Assembly: GCF_029892155.1 (NCBI RefSeq) | Contig: NZ_JARZAG010000004.1 | Location: forward strand, 1-64,000 | Direction of reading: 5' to 3' | DNA: 64,000 bases | DNA from: Kitasatospora sp. GAS204B | GTDB lineage: Bacteria; Actinomycetota; Actinomycetes; Streptomycetales; Streptomycetaceae | Shown here: positions 53,607 through 63,458 of the stretch, piece after piece | How positions within the stretch are numbered: position 1 is the stretch's first letter | Layout: every line of letters starts with the position of its first letter | Position numbers and translations under genes: made by a program | The notes under the pieces: generated by a model | The model's input: only the letters and a program-made list of their open reading frames with translations | Databases searched by the model: none | Told to the model about the DNA's origin: nothing

Positions 53607-56600
53607 ATCTCCTCCGAGAGGCGCAGGCGGGCGACGGTGTCGGCGCCTCGGGCCGGCCGCAGCACCCGTTGGACGGTGAGCAGGACGGGCAGCGCGGCGA
53701 CCGCCGCCAGCAGCACCAGGGCCTGCCCGAGCGGCAGCACCACCAGCACCGGCGGCATCGGGCGGTGCGCGGCCGGGGTGAGCACCGTGTGCGGCACCAC
53801 CAGGTGGACCAGCACCGTGCCGAGCAGTGCGCCCACCCCGAGCCCGAGCGCGATCAGGATCCCCTGCTCAGCGGCGGCGGTTCTGGCCAACTGCCGGTGC
53901 CGGGCGCCGAGCGCGCGCAGCACGGCGAACTCGCCGGCCCGCTCGCCGGCGGCACCCACCGCGGCCGCCGCGAACCCGATCGCGGCCAGTACGGCGGCGG
54001 CGACGGTCAGCGCCAGCAGCGCGCTCTGCGGGGCGGCGCTCAGCGGGTCGTCGCGCATCGTGGCCAACTGCTGGTCGTCCAGCTCCAGTTGCGCCGGGAC
54101 GGTGCCGGCCCGCAGCTTGGCGGCGGCCTGGGCGGGCACCGGGTCGTCGGGGCCGGTACTCGGCAGCCACCACTCGTTCGGGCCGACCGGCTGGCCGCCG
54201 GCGCCGGCCAACGCCCGGTCCATGGTGGCCAGGTCGACCATCAGCGCGGTGGTCGGGCCGCCGCTGTCGCTGCCGACGGTGGGCAGCGCGGGGACCACCT
54301 CGGTGATCCTGACGTCCAGGCTCGCGGTGCCGGCCTGCACCGGGACGTGCTGGCCGAGCTTGGCGCCGGTGGCGTCCATGAAGTCCTTGGTCGCGGCGGC
54401 GGCGATGGTGCCGGGGAACGAACCGCCCGGCCCGTCCACGGTGACCTGCTGGGTGTCGCCGGCGCCCTTCGAGGTGTACGTCAGACCGAGCAGGTCCTGG
54501 CCGTTGTCCGGGGCCAGGGTCGGTTGGCCGGGCGGCGCGCCCGCGGTGGTGTCGTAGTCCGTCACCCGCCAGTGCAGTCCGCCGAGGCGGGGCGCCGGTA
54601 CGCCGGCCGCGCCGGGGGCGTCCACGGATCTGAGCTGATGGATCGTCAACTGCTGTTCGGCGCCGGTCGATACGCTGTTGGTCAGCTGGAAGCCGGTCAG
54701 CGTGAGCGGGTAGGCGGGGCGGCCCGCCGGGGCGGCGAAGAGGGCGCCGAGGTCGGCCGAGACGGTTCCGTCGCCCTGGTAGGGCAGGTTGGGGACGATC
54801 GCCTCGAAGGCGACCCCGAACCGGTCGCGCAGTTCCAGCCGCAGCGTGGGGGTGGCTGTGGTCGCGTCGACGGGCGGCACGAACAGGCCCGGCGGCGCGC
54901 CGGGCGGCGGGGTCCAGTGAGCGTCGCCGGTCCGTACCGACACGTCGAGGTCGAGCCGGGTCGGCTCGCCCGGCAGCGTGATCCCGGCGCCCGGTCCGGT
55001 GCTCTGTCCGCTGCTCGGGTCGGCGCCCGATCCGGTGCTCGGACTGGCGCCCGGTCCGGTCTTCGGGTCGGTGGAGGTCAGCGGGCCGAACAGCTGGGCC
55101 GGCGTCCGCCCGCCGGTCAGGTCCTGGCGCAGCCGGACCGAGGTGGCCGCGTCCTTGCTGTCGACGGCCAGCAACTGGCCGATCCGGCCGCTCTGCAGCG
55201 GCAGCGGCTGCCGGTTGACGGGCAGGAACCGGCTGCCGCCGGGCAGCGCCGCGAGCACCCCGCCCTGGCCGACGGCCGGTACCGCGAGATCCGTCACCTT
55301 CAGGCCGTCGACGGTGGTGAAGTCGGCCTGGTCACGCTGCGAGGCGGTGAGCGAGGCGGCCTGGCCGAGCGCGAGCAGGCCCATCGAGACCGCGAAGACC
55401 AGCAGCAGCACCGGGCCGGCGTTGCGCCGCGGCCGGCGGGCGAACTGCCAGCCGGCCAGCGCGCCCGGCAGCCCGCGGCCCCGGCTCGCCCAGCGCTCGC
55501 CGAGCCGGGCGGCCAGTGGCAGCAGGCGCAGCGCCAGCACCGTGCCGGCGCACAGCGCCAGGGTGGGTGCGGTGACCAGGATCGGGTCCAGGCCGAGCCG
55601 GCCGGTGGCGTCCGCCGACAGCGCCCCGCCGCCGGTGGTCGCGGCGCCGGCGGCGGTGGCCGAGACGCCGGCGCCGGCCGCCGAGCCGTAGTGCGCGAGT
55701 TGCAGGTAGGCGAGCACGGCCAGCACGAGCAGCGCGAGGTCCACACCGGACCTGGCCAGGCCCGAGACGAGCTGCCGGCGCCGTCCGGCCCGCCGCTGCA
55801 GCACCGGGCCGGCCGCCCGGAGCGCGGTGGGCACCAGCACCACCAGCACCGCGCCGGCGGCGACCGCGAGCGCGATCAGCCAGGAGTCGAGTGACAGCTC
55901 GCCGCTCGGCCGCACGCCGGTGCGGGCGAGCGCGCCGTAGCGGCCGAGCAGGCGCAGCAGCGGCGGCGTGAGCAGCGGGGCGAGCGCGGCGGCGGGCAGC
56001 GCGAGCAAGGCCGCCTCCAGCGCGGTCAGCCGGGCGATCCGGTGCCAGGCGGCGCCGCGCGCGGTGAGCAGCGCGTCCTCGGCGGCCTGCCGCTCGGTCA
56101 GCAGCCGGGTCACCAGGACCAGGGCGGCGATCGCCAGCACGGTCAGCTGCAGCGCGCCGATCACCAGGGTGGAGGTGGCCACCAGCAGGTCGTTGTGCAG
56201 CGCGTCCAGGGCGTTCGGCAGCCCGCTGCTGCTGGTGAGGCCGATGCGCTGCTGAAAGTCGGTCAGCTGACTGCTCGTCCGGTCCCGCAGGGCGTCCAGC
56301 TGGCTCGCCTGGGCCCGTGAGAAGTCGGCGCTGATCAGCCAGTTGACGCCCTGCTCGGTGATCCGACCGCTGCTGAAGGCGGAGTCGGCGACCAGCAGCG
56401 GGCCGTAGGTGGTGAAGCCGTTGACCTTCAGGCCACGTCCGGCGAGCGGGTCCAGCTGCCAGTACGGGGTGGTCGCGTCGGTGGCGTGGTAGCTGCCGGT
56501 GACCAGCACGTCCAGCGCGGAGCCGTCGAACCGGTCGACCAGCCGCAGCGTGGCCGGCAGGTCCGCCGGACGCAGGCCGAGCCGGCTGAGCGCGAGGTCG

Positions 56601-57115
56601 GGCACGGCCACCTGAACCGGAGCGCCGGCGTCGGCGACGGGCTGCGGCAGGCGGCCCGCGCTGACCGTGACCTCGGTCGGGTCCAGCGTGGCGAGCAGCG
56701 TCAGATCGGGGTCGGCTCCGGTCGAGGTGCTGCCCGAGCCGGTGCTGCCTGGGCCCGTGCCGCCTGGGCTGGTGCTGCCCGGGCCGGTGGTGCTGCCGCC
56801 GGCCGGCAGCGCGTAGGCGTGGCTGCGGGCCACCTCGCGGACGGTGCTGGGCAGCGGGCCGAAGATCCGCCCCGCCAGCGCCCGGACCTGCTGGTCGGCA
56901 GCCGTCCGCTTGCTCGCGTCGATGCTGTCGGAGCCGACCTGGACGGTGGTGGCGCTCTGATCCTGGACGCTCAGCGCCCGGCGGACCCCGGCGTCCCCGA
57001 TCCCGGCCTCGAAGGCGTTCAGCGCGCAGAGCACGGTGGCGGTCAGCAGCACGGTCAGCGCTGCGGCCGTGGCCAGCGCCCAGCGGCTGCGCAGCCTGCG
57101 TAGGACAAAGCCCAT
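53603..57115 (-). CDS. FtsX/MacB-type ABC transporter permease (large), first gene of the operon
   Basis: The 1170-residue protein starts MGFVLRRLRSRWALATAAALTVLLTATVL after a GGGGGAGGG ribosome site. It repeats the layout of the next gene: N-terminal helix, large external domain, internal helices near 320-600 and a C-terminal FtsX helix set. Two Gly/Ser/Thr/Pro-rich stretches (TGPGST-type, near residues 115 and 690) look like flexible external linkers. With the 50577 permease and the 49585 ATPase it forms a heterodimeric mechanotransmission-type exporter. Confidence 0.88.
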   Translation of the reverse strand: MGFVLRRLRSRWALATAAALTVLLTATVLCALNAFEAGIGDAGVRRALSVQDQSATTVQVGSDSIDASKRTAADQQVRALAGRIFGPLPSTVREVARSHAYALPAGGSTTGPGSTSPGGTGPGSTGSGSTSTGADPDLTLLATLDPTEVTVSAGRLPQPVADAGAPVQVAVPDLALSRLGLRPADLPATLRLVDRFDGSALDVLVTGSYHATDATTPYWQLDPLAGRGLKVNGFTTYGPLLVADSAFSSGRITEQGVNWLISADFSRAQASQLDALRDRTSSQLTDFQQRIGLTSSSGLPNALDALHNDLLVATSTLVIGALQLTVLAIAALVLVTRLLTERQAAEDALLTARGAAWHRIARLTALEAALLALPAAALAPLLTPPLLRLLGRYGALARTGVRPSGELSLDSWLIALAVAAGAVLVVLVPTALRAAGPVLQRRAGRRRQLVSGLARSGVDLALLVLAVLAYLQLAHYGSAAGAGVSATAAGAATTGGGALSADATGRLGLDPILVTAPTLALCAGTVLALRLLPLAARLGERWASRGRGLPGALAGWQFARRPRRNAGPVLLLVFAVSMGLLALGQAASLTASQRDQADFTTVDGLKVTDLAVPAVGQGGVLAALPGGSRFLPVNRQPLPLQSGRIGQLLAVDSKDAATSVRLRQDLTGGRTPAQLFGPLTSTDPKTGPGASPSTGSGADPSSGQSTGPGAGITLPGEPTRLDLDVSVRTGDAHWTPPPGAPPGLFVPPVDATTATPTLRLELRDRFGVAFEAIVPNLPYQGDGTVSADLGALFAAPAGRPAYPLTLTGFQLTNSVSTGAEQQLTIHQLRSVDAPGAAGVPAPRLGGLHWRVTDYDTTAGAPPGQPTLAPDNGQDLLGLTYTSKGAGDTQQVTVDGPGGSFPGTIAAAATKDFMDATGAKLGQHVPVQAGTASLDVRITEVVPALPTVGSDSGGPTTALMVDLATMDRALAGAGGQPVGPNEWWLPSTGPDDPVPAQAAAKLRAGTVPAQLELDDQQLATMRDDPLSAAPQSALLALTVAAAVLAAIGFAAAAVGAAGERAGEFAVLRALGARHRQLARTAAAEQGILIALGLGVGALLGTVLVHLVVPHTVLTPAAHRPMPPVLVVLPLGQALVLLAAVAALPVLLTVQRVLRPARGADTVARLRLSEEM

Positions 57116-57263
57116 GGACGCCGACCCTCCCCCGAACCGTCCGAATACCGGGCGATGCTGTCAGACCACGAAGTCCATGGGAAGGGTGTTGCTGGAACGA
57201 ACGTCCGAATCCTGGTATGTCTGCCCGAGAGGGCAGCGGGCTGTCAGTGGGCGTCGATGGACG

Positions 57264-57665
57264 TCAGTGCGCGTTGACCATCGAGGCGGCCGCGTAGGTC
57301 AGGTAGTCCCACAACTGCTGCTCGGCGGCCGGCTGGAGATGGAGTTCGTCCACCGCCGCCCGCATGTGCCGCAGCCAGGCGTCGTGCGCGGCCTGGTCGA
57401 CCTTGAACGGGGCGTGCCGCATCCGCAGCCGCGGGTGGCCGCGCTGCTCGCTGTAGGTGCGCGGGCCACCCCAGTACTGCATCAGGAAGAGCACCAGGCG
57501 CTCCTCCGCGCCGGCCAGGTCCGCCTCGGGGTACATCGGACGCAGCACCTCGTCCCCGGCCACCCCCTGGTAGAAGTGGTGCACCAGCCGGCGGAAGGCG
57601 GCCTCGCCGCCGACCGCCTCGAAGAAGCTCTCCTCGCGAGTCTCGTCCCGCCCGATCTCAGTCAC
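57264..57665 (-). CDS. glbO: Group II truncated haemoglobin
   Basis: The 133-residue globin starts at GTG 57665 ([20 protein letters not shown]). It shows [64 protein letters not shown] with the proximal His in MRHAPF, the Trp and Tyr positions of TrHbII, and [12 protein letters not shown]. It binds haem and oxygen or NO in the cytosol. A GTG at 57689 would add eight residues. It is divergent from nothing and separated from the ABC-2 permease by a terminator. Confidence 0.92.
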   Translation of the reverse strand: MTEIGRDETREESFFEAVGGEAAFRRLVHHFYQGVAGDEVLRPMYPEADLAGAEERLVLFLMQYWGGPRTYSEQRGHPRLRMRHAPFKVDQAAHDAWLRHMRAAVDELHLQPAAEQQLWDYLTYAAASMVNAH

Positions 57666-57713
57666 CTGACCATGGTCGCAGACTGCCACCGGGGCCGGGA
57701 AACAGACCTTCGT

Positions 57714-57759
57714 CCTAGGTCCTGTCGTCGCCGAGCAGAAGGGGACGACAGGCCCTAGG
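57714..57759 (-). terminator. Terminator of the ABC-2 exporter genes
   Basis: A 16-base stem with one G-T pair (57714-57729 with 57744-57759), 14-base loop, just after the ABC-2 permease stop on the minus strand. Shares the TAGGTCCTGTC arm with the hairpin at 6524. Confidence 0.65.
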
Positions 57760-57795
57760 CTCCCGGCCCCGGCTAAGGGACGACTACGGGCTCCG

Positions 57796-58887
57796 CTACG
57801 CGTCCTCCCAGTCGAAGATCCGCCAGGCGATCAGGCCGAGCACCGCCGCGAACGCCAGCAGCCCGCCCATCTGCGGCAGCACGTCCATCAGGCCGCCGCC
57901 GCGGCTGAGCACCGTCTGCGCGGAGGTGACCAGGTAGTGCAGCGGGAAGATCTTGGACAGCTGCTGCAGCCACTGCGGAGAGTTGTCCAGCGGGAAGAAG
58001 GCGCCGGAGAGGAAGGACATCGGCAGGATGATCACCTGGTTGATGCCGTTGGCCGCCTCCTCGGTCTTCGCGATGGCGCCGGTGACCAGCCCGATCGACA
58101 TGAACGCCAGCGTGGCGCAGAGCACCAGCGGGAGCACCAGCGGCCAGTTGCCGGTCAGCTTGAGGCCGAAGGCCGGCGTGGTGGCCACCGCCAGGAAGAT
58201 CGCGGTCTGTACCAGCGCCACCACGCAGGTGACCAGGATCCGGGAGCCGACGATCGCGCCGATGCTGACCGGCGCCAGCCGCAGCCGCCGCAGGATCCGC
58301 TTCTTGCGCCAGTTGACCAGGCTGAGCGAGGCCCCGAAGATCGCCCCGGTGGCGATCGCCCAGCCCAGCAGGCCGGGGGTGAGGTACTGGATCGGCTTGA
58401 GGCTCTGGTCCTCCACCTGGCCGGCCACCATGGTGTAGGCGGGGTCCTGGTGGGTGGCGGCCTGGTTGGCCTGCTGCACCAGGCCGTTGAGCACGCCCGT
58501 CACGCCGCCGACCTTGACCGTGTCGGAGGCGCTGTAGCGGACGATCACCTGACCGCCCGGGCCCTGCTCGATCAGCGCGTCGTAGTCACCCTTCTTGACC
58601 TTGGTCAACGCCGTCTGCTCGTCAGGGACCTGAGTGATCGTCAGCGCCTTGTCGATGCTGACCCGGCCCTCCCCGGTGGCCGAGTCCAGCACCGCCACCG
58701 GGCCGACTTGGGCGATCTTGAGGTGCGGCGAGGTGGCGCCCTTGAAGAGGAAGCCGAACAGCACCAGGAACATCAGCGGCATCAGCAGCGTGAAGAAGAG
58801 CGCGGTGCGGTCCCGCAGGAAGGTCAGCAGCATCACCCGGGAGAGGCCGACGAAGGCGCTCGCCCGTTCCTTCTCTACAGCGCTCAT
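57796..58887 (-). CDS. ABC-2 type transporter permease
   Basis: The 363-residue protein has one N-terminal helix ([20 protein letters not shown]), an external region of about 140 residues and five C-terminal helices ending [10 protein letters not shown], the YhgE/NatB-like ABC-2 layout. Its start overlaps the upstream ATPase gene by four bases (ATGA), so the pair forms one exporter, likely for drugs or lipids. Confidence 0.9.
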   Translation of the reverse strand: MSAVEKERASAFVGLSRVMLLTFLRDRTALFFTLLMPLMFLVLFGFLFKGATSPHLKIAQVGPVAVLDSATGEGRVSIDKALTITQVPDEQTALTKVKKGDYDALIEQGPGGQVIVRYSASDTVKVGGVTGVLNGLVQQANQAATHQDPAYTMVAGQVEDQSLKPIQYLTPGLLGWAIATGAIFGASLSLVNWRKKRILRRLRLAPVSIGAIVGSRILVTCVVALVQTAIFLAVATTPAFGLKLTGNWPLVLPLVLCATLAFMSIGLVTGAIAKTEEAANGINQVIILPMSFLSGAFFPLDNSPQWLQQLSKIFPLHYLVTSAQTVLSRGGGLMDVLPQMGGLLAFAAVLGLIAWRIFDWEDA

Positions 58888-59801
58888 GCGCGGTACTCCC
58901 GTCCGGTCAGGTGCAGGAAGACGTCTTCCAGGGTCGCGCCGCGGACTTCCAGGCCGCGCAGCGCGCCCTGCTCCGCCAGCACCGAGAGCACCGGGGCCGG
59001 CGCCCGGGTGGAGAGCGAGAGCAGCACCCCGTTGTCCTCCAGCGCGGCGATCTCGGCCCCGGCGGCGGTCAGCAGCTCGCGCGCCGTCTCGATCGGGATC
59101 AGCCCGGACTCCACGCTGATCCGCACGGTGTCGTCCAGCTCGCGTACCAGCGCGGCTGGGGCGCCGGTCTGCAGCACCTTTCCGTGGTCCATCACCGCCA
59201 CCCGGTCGCAGAGCAGTTCGGCCTCGTCCAGGTAGTGGGTCGTCAGCACGACCGTGCGTCCTTCGGCGTTGATGTCCCGCAGCAGGTCCCAGAGGTTGCG
59301 CCGGGCCTGCGGGTCCAGGCCCGTGGTCGGCTCGTCCAGGAAGACCAGCTCCGGGTCGTGCACCAGAGCGCAGGCGATCGAGAGCCGTTGGGCCTGGCCG
59401 CCGGACATCTTGTCGGTGCGCACGGCAGCCGAATCGGTCAGGCCGACCCGATCCAGCCAGGCGTCCGCGCGCCGGGCCCCGACCCCGTAGAAGGAGGCGA
59501 AGGTGCGGATGGTCTCCCGCGCCGTCAGCTTGTCGAAGAAGGCGGAGGCCTGGAACTGCACCCCGATCCGGGGCAGCAGCTTCGGATTGCGCGGCCAGGG
59601 CGCCAGCCCCAGCAGCTCGATGCGGCCCTCGTCGGCCTCACGGATCCCTTCCAGGATCTCCAATGTGGTGGTCTTGCCGGCGCCGTTGGGCCCGAGCAGA
59701 CCGAAGAACTCGCCAGTCTCGACGGTGAGTGATACTCCGTCGACAGCCTGGACATCCCCGTACCGCTTCCGGATCCCGTCAGCGGATATAGCAGTTGTCA
59801 T
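58884..59801 (-). CDS. ABC transporter ATP-binding protein (ABC-2 exporter)
   Basis: The 305-residue ATPase has Walker A GLLGPNGAGKTTTLEIL, signature MSGGQAQRLSIACALV, Walker B LVFLDEPTTGLDPQ and the H-loop LTTHYLDEAE. The C-terminal 60 residues are the DUF4162-like regulatory tail of drug/daunorubicin-type exporters. ATG 59801 has no ribosome site, but TAGGGT stands eight bases upstream, suggesting a leaderless transcript. It is divergent from the tandem GNAT gene. Confidence 0.92.
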   Translation of the reverse strand: MTTAISADGIRKRYGDVQAVDGVSLTVETGEFFGLLGPNGAGKTTTLEILEGIREADEGRIELLGLAPWPRNPKLLPRIGVQFQASAFFDKLTARETIRTFASFYGVGARRADAWLDRVGLTDSAAVRTDKMSGGQAQRLSIACALVHDPELVFLDEPTTGLDPQARRNLWDLLRDINAEGRTVVLTTHYLDEAELLCDRVAVMDHGKVLQTGAPAALVRELDDTVRISVESGLIPIETARELLTAAGAEIAALEDNGVLLSLSTRAPAPVLSVLAEQGALRGLEVRGATLEDVFLHLTGREYRA

Positions 59802-59906
59802 GACGCCAGACCCTACGGGCGCAACGGGCCGGCGGATACACCCTGCCCGAGCGGAAGCGCGAAAACCATTGGACAGACGGGGAGATGATCTCCCTATCCT
59901 GCCCGG

Positions 59907-60824
59907 ATGACGGACTTCGCCCTCCTCGCCGCATCCTCCGACTGGGAGCCCGCCTACCGGCAGCGCCTGATCGACGCCTACCGGGCGACCGGCCTGCCGG
60001 AGCCGGCGGCGGCCGAATTCGCCACCTCGGTCATCGAGCAGGGCGACGAATGGACGGCGGCGGCGATCCTCGACGAGGACGGCCGCCGGATCGGGCAGGT
60101 CGTCGTCAGCCTCACTGAGCAGCAGGGCAGCACCGCCGGCCGGATCGGCGAACTGTGGACCGACGCCGACCACGACGCCCAGGGCAGCCACCGCCGCGCA
60201 GCCCACACCTGGGCGCGCCGCTGGTGCGCGGAGCACGGGGCCGGGCGGGTGGGCGTGCGGCTGGCCGCACCGGACGAGCTCTTCGCCGACTACCCGGTCC
60301 GCGCCCAGACCCGGATCAAGGTCGTCACCACCCCGGCCGAGCCGCCCGCCGGGGTGACGCACCGGCCGATGACGGAAGCCGAGTACCCGGCCTGGCTGGC
60401 CGCCGGACAGGAGCGCTACGCCGCCGAGATGGTGCAGGCCGGCGCCCGGACGCCCGAGCAGGCCCGGCAGAAGGCCGAAGAGGACTACCGCACGCTGCTC
60501 CCCGAAGGCGTCTCCACCCCCGACAACACCCTCCTGGTGCTCGAGGCCGACGGCGAGTCGATCGGCACCGGTTGGCTGCACCACCACCACCTCCCCGGAG
60601 TCACCTTCGGCTTCTCGCTGCTGGTGCACCCGGAGTTCCGCGGCCGGGGCCACGGCCGCTCGGCCATGGCCATCGGCGAGCAGGTCACCCGGGCCAGCGG
60701 CGACCAGGTCCTGATGCTCAACGTCTTCGGCGGCAACGAGGCCGCGATGTCCCTCTACACCGCGGTCGGCTACCGCGTCCTGGAGGAGGGCCGCTCCCGC
60801 GACCTCACGGGTCAGAACAACTAG
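59907..60824 (+). CDS. Tandem GNAT acetyltransferase
   Basis: The 305-residue protein has a weak N-terminal GNAT half and a canonical C-terminal half (about 150-305) with the acetyl-CoA loop FRGRGHGRSAMAIGEQ and LNVFGGNEAAMSLYTAVGYRVLEEG. Such proteins modify small molecules such as mycothiol precursors or aminoglycosides, but mshD-specific features were not checked. TATCCT lies six bases before ATG with no ribosome site, so it is another probable leaderless gene. Confidence 0.86.
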   Translation: MTDFALLAASSDWEPAYRQRLIDAYRATGLPEPAAAEFATSVIEQGDEWTAAAILDEDGRRIGQVVVSLTEQQGSTAGRIGELWTDADHDAQGSHRRAAHTWARRWCAEHGAGRVGVRLAAPDELFADYPVRAQTRIKVVTTPAEPPAGVTHRPMTEAEYPAWLAAGQERYAAEMVQAGARTPEQARQKAEEDYRTLLPEGVSTPDNTLLVLEADGESIGTGWLHHHHLPGVTFGFSLLVHPEFRGRGHGRSAMAIGEQVTRASGDQVLMLNVFGGNEAAMSLYTAVGYRVLEEGRSRDLTGQNN

Positions 60825-61077
60825 CTCCGGTCCGGCCGATCTTGCCGCGCGCCCTCCGCCGGCACCCGCCAAGGCCGCTCGGGCACGCCAATTCGCCGGG
60901 TGCCATCAGGACTTGTCCGAGCGTCGCACTAGCATCCCGAGTGGCTGGCACGCCGACGTTCCGATCGGATGGTCGGTCTGCCAGTCCGTAGCAGTCGCCG
61001 GCAGCTGTGCCGGTGACGTCCGCCGGCCTGCCGCATCCCCGGCGGGCCGACCGTCACCATCATCAGGAGAGACCCGG

Positions 61078-63246
61078 GTGAACTCCCGCCTCACTACTAG
61101 ACGACGCCGCTACGCGGTCGCCACGACGGCCGCGCTCGTCGCGTCGCTGACCGCCGTCGGATCAGCACAGGCCGCCTCCGGAGCCTCGGACACCAAGGCC
61201 GTGTCCTACCTGAACCACGTGTTCCACGTTCCCACCGCATGGACCGTGGTGGATCTGACGGCCGATCCGCACGCCTGCGTCCGGTTCGACCAGCACGCCG
61301 TCTACCTCGGGCATCCGGGCACCGAGCAGAACTGCCCGCCGCATCTGATCGGCCGCACCGAGGCCCTGCTCGTCGAACCCGTGGCCAGCGGTACGCCGGT
61401 CGGAACGAGGATCAACGCGATCGGCCATGAGATCGACGCGGCCGACACCACGGTTCGGGTGACCGGTGCGTACGGCACCGACCAGCCGTCGGTCCGTCAG
61501 ATCATCGCCGCTGCCGGACTGCCCACCGCGGCACCGAGTGGCCCGCCTGCCGCGGCCGCCGCCCCCAGGAAGCTGATGGCCGCGCCCAGGACCGCCACGG
61601 CTTCGGCCTCGGCCGCCGCCGCGACCGTACCGGCCTCCGCCACCAGCTACGCCGGTCAGGGCTTCGACGCCTGCGACGCGCCGAGCACCGACGCCATGAG
61701 CGCCTGGATGTCCGCCTCCCCGTACCGGGCGATCGGCATCTACATCGGCGGCTCGCAGCGCACCTGCGGCCAGTCCAACCTGACGGCCTCCTGGGTCCAG
61801 CAGGAGCAGAGCAGCGGCTGGCACTTCATGCCGCTGTACGTCGGCGTGCAGGCCGCCGGCATCACCAACCCGGCGTACCAGGGCGCCAGCGCCGCGGACG
61901 ACGCGGTGCAGCAGGCCACGACGCTCGGTTTCGCCCCGGGCAGCGTGCTGTACTACGACATGGAGAGCTACCAGTCGACGTACACCGGTTCGGTGCTCGC
62001 CTTCCTCACCGCCTGGACCAACGAGCTGCACGCCTACGGTTTCAACTCCGGCGTCTACAGCAGCTCCAACTCCGGCATGAAGGACCTGGTCGCCAACGCC
62101 GGAAACAGCGCCTACACCATGCCCGACGTGGTGTTCGACGCGAACTGGAACGGCACGGCCGACGTCAACGACCCGGCCATTCCGGCCGGTTACTGGGCCA
62201 ACCACCAGCGCGTCCACCAGTACGCCTCGCCGTCCGCGAACCAGACCTACGGCGGCTACTCGATCGGGATCGACGAGGACTACCTCGACGTGTCGGTCAC
62301 CAGCGTGCCGCCGTCCCAGTCCTCCGAGTTCTTCCTCGGCGTCCGGACGAGCTCCGGTAACTGGCCCGGCTTCACCCCCATGTCGGGTGTCGGCGGGGTC
62401 GGCGTGTTCAAGGGTTCCGAGGCAGCGATCACCGGGATGCCGGACGGCACCTCACAGGAACTGGGCGTCGGCACGGACGGGAACCTCTACCACGCGATTC
62501 GGTCCGCCGGCGGCAGGCTGAGCGGCTTCGCGCCCCTGAGCGGTGTGGGATCGCCGAACATGTCGGCGCGCAAGGCGGGCATCGCGGGGATGCCGGACGG
62601 GTCCTCGCAGGTGCTGGCGATCGGTAACGACGGCAACGTCTACCACGAGATCCGCTTCGCCAACGGCAGTTGGAGTGGCTTCGCCCCGCTGCCCGGTGTG
62701 GGCTCGCCGAACATGTCGGCCAGGGCGGTGGCGATCGCGGGGATGCCGGACGGGTCCTCGCAGGTGCTGGCGATCGGTAACGACGGCAACGTCTATCACG
62801 AGATCCGTTTCGCCAACGGCAGTTGGAGTGGCTTCGCCCCGCTGCCCAGCGCCGGCTCGCCGAACATGTCGGCGCGCAAGGCGGGCATCGCGGGGATGCC
62901 GGACGGGTCCTCGCAGGTGCTGGCGATCGGTAACGACGGCAACGTCTACCACGAGATCCGCTTCGCCAACGGCAGTTGGAGTGGCTTCGCCCCGCTGCCC
63001 AGCGCCGGCTCGCCGAACATGGCCGCGAGCGCGGTGGCGATCGCGGGGATGCCGAACGGCTCCTCGCAGGTGCTGGCGATCGGCAATGACGGCAACGTCT
63101 ACCACGACATCCGCCTCGCCAACGGCAACTGGAGCGGCTTCGCCGCCGTCCAGGGGCCGTACGGGTCGAGCACCTTCCCCGCTCAGCGGGCGGCCATCGC
63201 GGGGATGCCCGACGGCTCCAGCCAGGTCCTGGCGACCCGGAGCTGA
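61078..63246 (+). CDS. Secreted DUF1906 glycoside-hydrolase-like protein with C-terminal lectin-like repeats
   Basis: The 722-residue protein starts at GTG 61078 after CAGGAGA, with a signal peptide ending in AQA. Residues about 190-420 are a DUF1906 / Rv2525c-like TIM-barrel (YAGQGFDACDAPS, YYDMESYQ, GVYSSS, IDEDYLDV), a cell-wall hydrolase-like domain. From about 440 on it has six to seven repeats of about 54 residues (SGFAPL...GIAGMPDGSSQVLAIGNDGNVYHE), the beta-propeller-like PLL lectin pattern. It probably binds and acts on a cell-surface glycan. Confidence 0.88.
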   Translation: MNSRLTTRRRRYAVATTAALVASLTAVGSAQAASGASDTKAVSYLNHVFHVPTAWTVVDLTADPHACVRFDQHAVYLGHPGTEQNCPPHLIGRTEALLVEPVASGTPVGTRINAIGHEIDAADTTVRVTGAYGTDQPSVRQIIAAAGLPTAAPSGPPAAAAAPRKLMAAPRTATASASAAAATVPASATSYAGQGFDACDAPSTDAMSAWMSASPYRAIGIYIGGSQRTCGQSNLTASWVQQEQSSGWHFMPLYVGVQAAGITNPAYQGASAADDAVQQATTLGFAPGSVLYYDMESYQSTYTGSVLAFLTAWTNELHAYGFNSGVYSSSNSGMKDLVANAGNSAYTMPDVVFDANWNGTADVNDPAIPAGYWANHQRVHQYASPSANQTYGGYSIGIDEDYLDVSVTSVPPSQSSEFFLGVRTSSGNWPGFTPMSGVGGVGVFKGSEAAITGMPDGTSQELGVGTDGNLYHAIRSAGGRLSGFAPLSGVGSPNMSARKAGIAGMPDGSSQVLAIGNDGNVYHEIRFANGSWSGFAPLPGVGSPNMSARAVAIAGMPDGSSQVLAIGNDGNVYHEIRFANGSWSGFAPLPSAGSPNMSARKAGIAGMPDGSSQVLAIGNDGNVYHEIRFANGSWSGFAPLPSAGSPNMAASAVAIAGMPNGSSQVLAIGNDGNVYHDIRLANGNWSGFAAVQGPYGSSTFPAQRAAIAGMPDGSSQVLATRS
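62513..63160 (+). repeat. 162-bp tandem repeat array in the DUF1906 gene
   Basis: Four main units of 162 bases start near 62513, 62675, 62837 and 62999; the first three are almost identical in DNA, including silent sites, and the fourth diverges. Such near-identity indicates recent duplication or gene conversion, not long conservation. Confidence 0.85.
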
Positions 63247-63271
63247 TCGGCTCTCCGGTCGTGACGGCGGT

Positions 63272-63327
63272 GGGGGGGCCCCCCCCCCCCGGGGGGGGGC
63301 CCCCCCCCCCGGGGGGGCCCCCCCCCC
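63272..63327. repeat. Alternating G/C homopolymer tract
   Basis: G7-C12-G9-C11-G7-C10 in a row, 26 bases after the DUF1906 stop. It could fold as a terminator-like hairpin or quadruplex, or be an assembly error. Confidence 0.8.
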
Positions 63328-63458
63328 GCCTCCTGCTCTCGGCAGCCGGACCAGTACTCCGGCGACCTACGGGTGTCGCCGCCTGAGAGCAGCTGGCACC
63401 GACCAGCGATCCGCCGCCGTCCCACACCCTGGTGGGACAGCGGCGGACAGGAGCGGAC

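Noticed and set aside
60825..61077. Possible c-di-AMP (ydaO-type) riboswitch before the secreted DUF1906 gene
   Set aside because: Streptomycete cell-wall hydrolases often have one, but the conserved ydaO core segments are not present here.
62429..63427. Repeat-rich minus-strand and alternative plus-strand frames over the lectin repeats
   Set aside because: They are repetitive only because the real gene is; Arg/Ser/Cys-rich translations without any fold.
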